In this document: one piece after another, positions 1 through 5,243 of the stretch
Layout of the letters: each line of letters opens with the position of its first letter
Numbering within the stretch: position 1 is the first letter of the stretch
Source: Deltaproteobacteria bacterium
GTDB lineage: Bacteria > Myxococcota > XYA12-FULL-58-9 > JAUUZB01
Assembly (NCBI GenBank): GCA_030590185.1
Contig: JAUUZB010000401.1
Location: forward strand, 1 to 5,243
Reading direction: 5' to 3'
Length of the DNA: 5,243 nt
Notes under the pieces: generated by a model
Seen by the model: the letters and a program-made list of their open reading frames with translations, nothing else
What the model was told of the DNA's origin: nothing
Databases searched by the model: none
Translations under genes and position numbers: made by a program

Positions 1-1902
1 CTCTCGGCGCGGGAGTCGATGGCCTCCCGGGTCGCGTTGATCCGCCATTTCATCTCCGAGCAGCTCGAGTTCATCGGCGTCGCCAAGCACTACATGTGGA
101 TTCGGGACTTCGAGTCGCTGGTGGAAGCCATTATCGGTGACGACCAGCGCATGGGTACCATCGGCGGGAAGGCCGCCGGCATGGTCCTGGCCTCCCGTAT
201 CCTGGACGAGGCGCGAGCTCGGGATCCAGACGCACCTGATGTGTCGATCTCCATCCCGGTCTCCTTCTACCTGCGTTCCGATGTGATGGAGCAGTACCTG
301 AGCCACAACGGGCTCACCTACCTGCACGACCATAAATACAAGAGCTCGGATGAGATCGAGAACGAGTACCGGGTCGTGGTCGGCGTGATGAAGAACGCCG
401 ACTTCCCACCGAACATCGAGCAACAGCTCGCGGCGATGTTGGAGAAGACCGGCCGGGACCCGTTGATCGTGCGCTCCTCCAGCCTGTTGGAAGATCGCTT
501 CCAGACCGCCTTCGCTGGGAAATACCGCTCGGTCTTCGTTGCCAATCAGGGCAGCGAGGAGGACCGCTTGGCGGAGCTGCTCGGGGCGATCGCCGAGGTC
601 TATGCGTCGACCTACCACCCGGACGCCATCAGTTACCGGCAACGCAACAACCTCCTCGACTATCGCGAGAACATGGGCGTTCTGATCCAGAAGCTGGTCG
701 GAACGCGCTGTGGAGATTTCTTTTTGCCGGTTTGGGCAGGGGTTGGGTATTCCCGCAACTGGTATCGTCGTAACCCCCGGGTTCGCCCAGAGGACGGGCT
801 CGGTCGGGTGGTGCTCGGCTTTGGCACCCGCGCCGTGGACCGGGTGGCCAGCGATTTCCCACGGATGATCCCGCTCGGCATGCCGACCCTGCGGCCCGAG
901 GTGCGTGACGCCGACGTGGCGCGTTTTTCGCAAAGGGTGGTCGACGTGATCAACCTGCGCGCCAATGAGCTGCAGTCCGTGTCGGTCGCTGAGGTCATGC
1001 GCCAGGGGACCCTGCGCGGGCTCAACGATGTGGTCAGCACCTACAACGGCCAACACCTGCGGCCGGTGCTCGGCTTGCTCACCGGAGAGCCGGAGGATGT
1101 GGTGGTCACCTTCGACCGCTTCGCCAAGCAGTCACCGTACCCGGCGGTGTTGCGTTGGATCCTAGGGGTGCTCGAAGAAGCCTACGGTTGCCCGGTTGAC
1201 ATCGAGTTCGCCCACGACGGGAATAGCTTCCACCTGCTGCAGTGTCGCCCCCAGGCGGTACCGGAGGAGGTGGAGCCGGTGCCGCCGCCGGAGGGTTTGC
1301 CGGCAGAGAGGCGCATCTTTGAGGTCCGCAAGGACGTGTCGAGTGGCTCGGTGCGGGGCATTCGCTACATCGTCATGATCGATCCACGCGACTACGATGA
1401 GCTGGGGTCGAAGGCCGAACGGGTGGCGGTGGCGCGGGCCGTGCGAGCCTTGAACGAGCGCCTGCGGCGGGAACGGTTCATTTTGATGGGACCCGGCCGT
1501 TGGGGAAGCCGTGACATGCGGCTCGGCGTCCCGGTTGGGTACGCCGGCATCAACAACACGGCGCTGCTGATCGAGATCGCGCGCCCCCGAGGTCAATTCG
1601 TTCCGGAGGTCTCCTTCGGCAGCCACTTTTTCCACGACCTGGTGGAGGCGAAGATCCACTACCTGCCGCTCTACCCGGAGAGCCCGGCGGGGGAGCTCAA
1701 CGAGGCATTTTTTCGCGGTTCACCCAACTGCCTCGCCCAGCTGGTCCCGAATTACGCCAAGCTCAGCGAGGTGGTGCGGGTCATCGACGTTCCGGCGGTG
1801 GCCAACGGCCAGGTGCTCAACGTCGCCATGGACGGTGTGGCGGATCGGGCGCTCGGGTACCTGAGCGGTAAGAGGACGAGCACCTCTCGGGAGCTCCCCT
1901 AG
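1..1902 (+). CDS. PEP/pyruvate-binding (PPDK_N-type) domain protein, 5'-partial
   Basis: Function is not established; the fold predicts ATP or PEP/pyruvate binding in the cytoplasm. Residues are numbered from the ATG at 19. The PPDK_N module spans about 45-413: glycine-rich loop GGKAAG (49-54), VRSSSLLED (151-159, equivalent to the VRSSATAED-type motif of PEP synthase), FAGKYRSVF (165-173), VDIEF (393-397, acidic metal-binding region) and LLQCRPQ (407-413) closing the domain. A second conserved region (about 430-614) contains GPGRWGSRD (491-499), INNTALLIEIA (511-521) and FGSHFFHDLVEA (533-544). It resembles uncharacterised 'PEP/pyruvate-binding domain' proteins rather than PpsA. The His-bearing swivel domain and the PEP/pyruvate TIM barrel are absent. 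The frame is open to the window edge, and the ATG at 19 has only a GGGAG three bases upstream. The region LIRHFISEQL just after it looks like the interior of the family, so the true start is probably outside. The stop is TAG at 1900-1902. Family assignment is confident; biochemical role is unknown. Confidence 0.88.
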   Translation, partial: LSARESMASRVALIRHFISEQLEFIGVAKHYMWIRDFESLVEAIIGDDQRMGTIGGKAAGMVLASRILDEARARDPDAPDVSISIPVSFYLRSDVMEQYLSHNGLTYLHDHKYKSSDEIENEYRVVVGVMKNADFPPNIEQQLAAMLEKTGRDPLIVRSSSLLEDRFQTAFAGKYRSVFVANQGSEEDRLAELLGAIAEVYASTYHPDAISYRQRNNLLDYRENMGVLIQKLVGTRCGDFFLPVWAGVGYSRNWYRRNPRVRPEDGLGRVVLGFGTRAVDRVASDFPRMIPLGMPTLRPEVRDADVARFSQRVVDVINLRANELQSVSVAEVMRQGTLRGLNDVVSTYNGQHLRPVLGLLTGEPEDVVVTFDRFAKQSPYPAVLRWILGVLEEAYGCPVDIEFAHDGNSFHLLQCRPQAVPEEVEPVPPPEGLPAERRIFEVRKDVSSGSVRGIRYIVMIDPRDYDELGSKAERVAVARAVRALNERLRRERFILMGPGRWGSRDMRLGVPVGYAGINNTALLIEIARPRGQFVPEVSFGSHFFHDLVEAKIHYLPLYPESPAGELNEAFFRGSPNCLAQLVPNYAKLSEVVRVIDVPAVANGQVLNVAMDGVADRALGYLSGKRTSTSRELP

Positions 1903-1934
1903 CGCAATGGGCGTAGCAGCTCTCCGGTCGCGTC

Positions 1935-1963
1935 TTGCGGCCGGCGGCACCTGTCGCTAGGCT
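1935..1963 (+). promoter_or_regulatory. Candidate sigma70-like promoter for the hybrid kinase gene
   Basis: TTGCGG at 1935-1940 and TAGGCT at 1958-1963 are separated by exactly 17 bases, in the 87-base gap between the two + strand genes. Each hexamer matches the consensus at only about half its positions, but the spacing is ideal. A start of transcription near 1970 would give a leader of about 20 bases that includes the Shine-Dalgarno. CGCTA occurs twice around the -10 (1955-1959 and 1967-1971), which may be chance. In a G+C-rich genome such weak matches arise often, so this is only a candidate. Confidence 0.3.
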
Positions 1964-1974
1964 AAACGCTACCC

Positions 1975-1980
1975 GGAGGA
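1975..1980 (+). promoter_or_regulatory. Shine-Dalgarno for the hybrid kinase GTG start
   Basis: GGAGGA lies 9 bases upstream of the GTG at 1990. It is a near-perfect anti-16S match and decides the start: there is no other candidate with comparable spacing, and the protein begins immediately with a charged coil leading into the PAS domain. Confidence 0.8.
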
Positions 1981-1989
1981 AGCCAACCC

Positions 1990-4143
1990 GTGACGGACAG
2001 CGATCAGACGGATCGTCTGCGGGCGGAGCGCGACGCGCTCGCTGAGCAACTCGATGACGTGACCGCCCTGCTTGAGCAGGCGCGGGAGGGTGTGTTGGTT
2101 GCGACCCTGGCCACCACCGAGTTCCGGTTCGCCAATCGACGCATCTGTGAGATTCTCGGTTACGAACGCGAGGAGCTCCTCGAGATGTCGGTGGCCGACA
2201 TCCATCCCCCAGAGGCGATGGCGGAGGTGACCGACGCCTTCGAGCGGCAGGCCCGCGGTGAGCTAGACGTGGCGGTCGGATTGCCGGTCAAACACAAGAA
2301 TGGCAACGTCTACTACGCAGACATCAGCTCGTCGCAGGTTCGCTTCGGTGGTGAGCCTTGCCTGGTTGGTCTGTTCCACGACGTGACGAGTCGGGTTGAG
2401 GAGGAGGCGGTGCGTCGGCGGGAGCAGGCGGCGAAGGACCGGGAGCTCAGCCAGGTCGCGGATATGGCCCTCCTCGCCCGCGATGCCATGGAGCTCGTCG
2501 AGCTCGATGTGGATGCCGATCTCTACCTGCACGTGGCGCAGCGCCTCGAGGAGCTGGTTGGTGATGCGCTGGTCGCGGTTGCCCACTACGACGCGAGTGA
2601 CAACCGCATACAGATCCGCGCCCTATTGGGTGTCGCCGATCGCCGAGACGAGCTGGCCGAGTTGCTCGATGGCGAGCCGGAGGGGCTCTCCTTCGAGCTG
2701 GGGACCGAGCTGCGGGAGGCATTGAGTCGCGGCGAGCTGATTCGTTTTGAGCAGGGCGTGTTCGACCTCACCAACGGCCGGGTGCCGCGTCCGATCGCCG
2801 CGGAGATTGACGGCTTGCTCCGCATCACCTCAGTTTTTGCCATCGGCTTGGCGCGCGATGGGGAGCTGTACGGCAGCGTGGCGATCGCGCCCTTCGACGG
2901 CGACGAATTGGCCAAACGCTCCGCGATAGAGGTGCTGGTTGCGCAGGCGACCGTGGCCGTGGCCCGTCGCCGGACCGAGCAGGCCCTGCGGGATCTGGAG
3001 ACCCAGCTGCGCCACATGCAAAAGATGGAGGCGGTCGGGACATTGGCGGGTGGCGTCGCGCACGACTTCAATAACCTGTTAACCGCTATCCTGGCCTACG
3101 CCGAGGATCTCCAGCTCATCTCTGAGCCTGGGGACGAGGTTCACGAGGCGGCGGTCGTGATTGAGAACGCCGGCACCCGGGCGGCGGAGCTGACCCAGAA
3201 GCTGCTCGGCTTCGCTCGCCAGGGCAAGCTTCGTATCGAGCCGGTCGACCTCCACCAACTCATCCAGGACGTGGTCGCGGTGCTCAGCCGCACCATCGAT
3301 CGCCGGATCACCATCTCCCAAAGTCTCGCACCAGAGAGTCTCGTCATTCAAGGGGACGCCAGCCAACTCCAACAGGTATTGCTCAACCTCGGCATCAACG
3401 CCCGGGATGCGATGCCAGAGGGAGGGGAGCTGCAGTTCGAGACGGAGATGCTGGCGCGGCGGGAGGGCGAGGCGAAGGGCACGGCGAATGGAGGGGGGAG
3501 CGGCCACGTACGCGTGTCCGTGCGCGATACGGGGACTGGGATCCCAATCGAGATCCGAGAGCGGATCTTTGAGCCATTCTTCACGACCAAGGAGCAGGGC
3601 AAGGGAAGCGGGATGGGCCTGGCGATGGTCTATGGGATTGTCGAGAGCCATGGCGGCAGGGTCGAGGTCGAGTCGACGGTCGGTCAGGGCTCGACATTTC
3701 GCGTTGTTCTGCCGCTCCCCGAGAAACGCGCCCGGGACGTAGGCAAGCGGGGCACCACCAGAGCCCCCCGGGGGGAACGGATCCTGGTGGTCGACGATGA
3801 GCAGATCATCCGCGACTTGGCCGCCCGATTGCTGACCCGGCTCGGCTACGAGGTCCTGGTGGCGGAGGACGGCGCCGCCGGGGTTGAGGTTTACCGAGAG
3901 CGTTGGCAGGAGGTCGACCTGGTGATCGTCGACCTGGTCATGCCCAAGATGAACGGCCGAGATTGCTTTCGGCGGCTCAAGGAGATCAACCCAGAGGTCA
4001 AGGCGCTGCTGTCGAGCGGCTACGCCCTCCAGGCAGACGTTCGCGCCCTACTCAGCGAGGGCATGATCGGCGTGGTGAAGAAACCCTATGCCGGTCTCGA
4101 TATTTCAGAGGCGGTCGCGGCAGCCCTGGGCGCCGGCGACTAG
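1990..4143 (+). CDS. PAS-GAF hybrid sensor histidine kinase with C-terminal receiver domain
   Basis: This is a complete 717-residue cytoplasmic signalling kinase, started by GTG. It should autophosphorylate on His and pass phosphate to its own receiver. Domains in order: N-terminal charged coil (about 9-32); PAS (about 25-135, with [17 protein letters not shown] and a C-terminal DVTSR linker); coil (135-155); GAF-like sensor (about 175-328); linker helix (325-345); HisKA with [11 protein letters not shown], phospho-acceptor His358; HATPase_c with N-box [10 protein letters not shown] (466-475), G1 DTGTGIP (513-519), F-box FEPFFTTK (527-534) and G2 GKGSGMGLA (537-545); and REC (about 597-713) with acidic DDE (602-604), phospho-acceptor Asp648, Ser675/676 and Lys698. 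All catalytic motifs look intact. No transmembrane segment or signal peptide is visible, so the stimulus should be internal (ligand, redox or light through PAS/GAF). No Hpt or DNA-binding output domain is present, and no partner regulator lies in the window. The HDFNN H-box is of the NtrB/CckA type. It follows the preceding gene by 87 bases and overlaps the convergent gsk by 4 bases. Confidence 0.93.
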   Translation: MTDSDQTDRLRAERDALAEQLDDVTALLEQAREGVLVATLATTEFRFANRRICEILGYEREELLEMSVADIHPPEAMAEVTDAFERQARGELDVAVGLPVKHKNGNVYYADISSSQVRFGGEPCLVGLFHDVTSRVEEEAVRRREQAAKDRELSQVADMALLARDAMELVELDVDADLYLHVAQRLEELVGDALVAVAHYDASDNRIQIRALLGVADRRDELAELLDGEPEGLSFELGTELREALSRGELIRFEQGVFDLTNGRVPRPIAAEIDGLLRITSVFAIGLARDGELYGSVAIAPFDGDELAKRSAIEVLVAQATVAVARRRTEQALRDLETQLRHMQKMEAVGTLAGGVAHDFNNLLTAILAYAEDLQLISEPGDEVHEAAVVIENAGTRAAELTQKLLGFARQGKLRIEPVDLHQLIQDVVAVLSRTIDRRITISQSLAPESLVIQGDASQLQQVLLNLGINARDAMPEGGELQFETEMLARREGEAKGTANGGGSGHVRVSVRDTGTGIPIEIRERIFEPFFTTKEQGKGSGMGLAMVYGIVESHGGRVEVESTVGQGSTFRVVLPLPEKRARDVGKRGTTRAPRGERILVVDDEQIIRDLAARLLTRLGYEVLVAEDGAAGVEVYRERWQEVDLVIVDLVMPKMNGRDCFRRLKEINPEVKALLSSGYALQADVRALLSEGMIGVVKKPYAGLDISEAVAAALGAGD
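4140..4143. other. Interleaved stop codons of two convergent genes (CTAG)
   Basis: The palindrome CTAG holds both terminators of translation: TAG at 4141-4143 on the + strand ends the hybrid kinase, and TAG read from 4142 to 4140 on the - strand ends gsk. The coding regions overlap tail to tail by four bases. Any transcription terminator for either gene must therefore sit inside the other gene's coding sequence. Confidence 0.95.
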
Positions 4144-5243
4144 CGTTCTTCCTCTTCATCCTCGAACCGAAATGCAAACTGCGTGTAGCCGGAGTCCTCC
4201 GCCTGCTCGTCGAGGCCGTCGTCCGGTGCGACCGGCCCGTCGAGACGGGGGGAGTGCCCGCGCAGGACCTCATAGGCGGCGCGGTTGCCGTACTGGGCAT
4301 TTCGAGACAGCGAGGAGTAGGTGAGGAAGGGCGCCGGCGCAGCGTGCTTGCTGCTATCGGGCACCCGGGCTCGGTGATAACGGTTGGCCGCGATGTCGTG
4401 CAGGATCGCAGCGAGGGCAGCGTCACCGGCACCGCTGGTGTTGGTCAAACGGTCCGGCCCCCCGCGGTAGGGGTGGATGTGGCTGTAGACGTTCAGTGGC
4501 TGGTCGCAGTCGCGCCGGAACATCAAGCGGCTGTACTCCCAGCGGTTGTAGTCCTGAATCGTTTTGGAGCGTGCCCTCTCCCGGGTAGGACGCCGCACGC
4601 GCTCGTCGGTCCAACCACCGATGGTGAGGCCGCGGGGACCGTCGGTGATGATCACTAGATCCACCCACTCGAGGATCATCTGAGCGGACAGAAGTACATC
4701 CGTCTCCCCGGTGAGCGCCTCTGCCTCCTGGGCGTTCATGGCGGCGATGGTCACCATCTCCCGCAGCAGTTCCTTGACCATGTCGCGTTTTTCGCGCACC
4801 AACCCGGCGGTGCCGAGCCCAAAGGCGACCGGCACGTCCGCGGCCTTGGCCAGGGCCATCATCCGACGCGCCGCTCGAGCCAACGGCCACTGCTCGTCTC
4901 GCAGGCTGTAGAGGCTGGCCAGCACCACGCTGGCGTTGGCGACCACCTCGGCCGGCACCGCCTCGGGCGGAAACTGAGCCGAGACCCCCGGGGCGACGCC
5001 AAACGCCCGCTCGCCGTCCGGCGTGATGAAGGTGATCGCCGTGCCGATCCGTCCGGCAACGGCTCGCACCAGGCTGAGGTCAATCGACTTGGGCGTCTGC
5101 GCGACGTAGGCAAACCCGGGCTCGCCGACGCGCATGGTCTCGGGCATGGCGCCGAGCAGGACCGCTGGCTCGCCCGACAGATAGGTGTAGTTGTTGAGGG
5201 TGTTGGCCACCGTGCCGCCCGCGGCGTAGCGGTAGGGCAGGCC
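4140..5243 (-). CDS. gsk: Inosine-guanosine kinase (PfkB/ribokinase family), 5'-partial
   Basis: It phosphorylates inosine and guanosine with ATP to IMP and GMP in purine nucleoside salvage, in the cytoplasm. About 367 residues are visible. Compared from memory with E. coli Gsk (about 434 residues), roughly the first 85 are outside the window. Recognisable blocks, numbered from the in-frame GTG at 5210: GGT-ANT-NNY at the visible start (codons 5219-5187; E. coli AGGTIGNTMHNY); MNAQEAEALTGE (158-169); WVDLVIITDGPRGL (182-195); VYSHIHPYRGGP (241-252); the PfkB signature NTSGAGDAALAAILHDIAAN (257-276) with catalytic-base Asp263; and VPDSSKH plus HSPRL near the end. The frame is open through the right edge with conserved residues upstream of 5210, so that GTG is internal and not the start. 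The C-terminus is strongly acidic (FEDEEEER). The first signature residue is Asn where many PfkB kinases have Asp, as I also recall for E. coli Gsk. Its promoter lies beyond the window. Confidence 0.93.
   Translation of the reverse strand, partial: GLPYRYAAGGTVANTLNNYTYLSGEPAVLLGAMPETMRVGEPGFAYVAQTPKSIDLSLVRAVAGRIGTAITFITPDGERAFGVAPGVSAQFPPEAVPAEVVANASVVLASLYSLRDEQWPLARAARRMMALAKAADVPVAFGLGTAGLVREKRDMVKELLREMVTIAAMNAQEAEALTGETDVLLSAQMILEWVDLVIITDGPRGLTIGGWTDERVRRPTRERARSKTIQDYNRWEYSRLMFRRDCDQPLNVYSHIHPYRGGPDRLTNTSGAGDAALAAILHDIAANRYHRARVPDSSKHAAPAPFLTYSSLSRNAQYGNRAAYEVLRGHSPRLDGPVAPDDGLDEQAEDSGYTQFAFRFEDEEEER

Noticed and set aside
19..21. ATG at 19 as the true start of the PEP/pyruvate-binding protein
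   Set aside because: The frame is open to the window edge, the GGGAG upstream is only three bases away, and the sequence just after it already looks like family interior.
1162..1659. 165-codon - strand frame opposite the PEP/pyruvate-binding gene
   Set aside because: It is a shadow of a conserved gene, with biased composition and no domain.
1889..1898. Perfect 10-base palindrome GGGAGCTCCC just before the first gene's stop
   Set aside because: It has no loop and no T-tract, so it does not fit an intrinsic terminator. It is explained by the coding sequence and composition.
3079..3651. 190-codon - strand frame opposite the HisKA/HATPase region
   Set aside because: It is antisense to strongly conserved kinase motifs, with no recognisable domain and no convincing ribosome site.
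4223..4249. Two back-to-back small inverted repeats (CCGGT-GCG-ACCGG and CCCGT-CGAG-ACGGG) inside gsk, about 80 bases past the kinase stop
   Set aside because: The stems are only five base pairs with no following T-tract on either strand, and the bases are accounted for by Gsk codons. They are not strong enough to call a terminator for the kinase transcript.
3903..4658. Long + strand reading frame (251 codons) crossing the kinase end and running antisense to gsk
   Set aside because: It is out of frame with the kinase and opposite gsk, both of which have clear family motifs. The translation is low-complexity Arg/Gly/Pro-rich with no recognisable domain, as expected for a shadow frame in G+C-rich DNA.
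5208..5210. GTG at 5210 as the start of gsk
   Set aside because: The eleven codons upstream to the window edge stay open and encode GGT just before the GTG, matching the conserved AGGT-GNT block of Gsk, so the gene continues out of the window.

Overview
The window is G+C-rich and densely coding. It holds three genes. Two lie in tandem on the + strand and one converges on them from the - strand. The strongest taxonomic clue is the - strand gene, which closely resembles inosine-guanosine kinase (Gsk), a PfkB-family purine-salvage enzyme best known from Gammaproteobacteria such as E. coli. With the high G+C content and fairly acidic proteins, this suggests a high-GC gammaproteobacterium, perhaps of the Ectothiorhodospiraceae/halophile type. 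The genus-level guess is inference only.

Layout. (1) Positions 1-1902, + strand: the 3' part of a gene for a PEP/pyruvate-binding (PPDK_N, ATP-grasp-like) protein. It carries the nucleotide-binding half of PEP synthase followed by a family-specific C-terminal domain. It has none of the phosphohistidine swivel or TIM-barrel domains of true PEP synthases. (2) Positions 1903-1989: a short gap with a possible sigma70-like promoter and a good Shine-Dalgarno. (3) Positions 1990-4143, + strand: a complete soluble hybrid sensor kinase with order coil-PAS-coil-GAF-HisKA-HATPase-REC, of the 'HDFNN' H-box type seen in NtrB/CckA-like kinases. (4) Positions 4140-5243, - strand: the 3' part of gsk, cut by the right edge.

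The two convergent genes end on the same four bases, CTAG (4140-4143), so both TAG stops are interleaved and no intergenic terminator is possible. Nothing in the window ties the three genes into one pathway. The first two are co-directional and could be co-transcribed, but the gap holds its own candidate promoter. gsk is a housekeeping salvage gene on the other strand.

No tRNA, rRNA, CRISPR, insertion sequence or phage-like feature was seen. I found no convincing new multi-gene system. The least understood element is the PEP/pyruvate-binding protein, whose nucleotide-binding module is joined to an uncharacterised conserved C-terminal domain.
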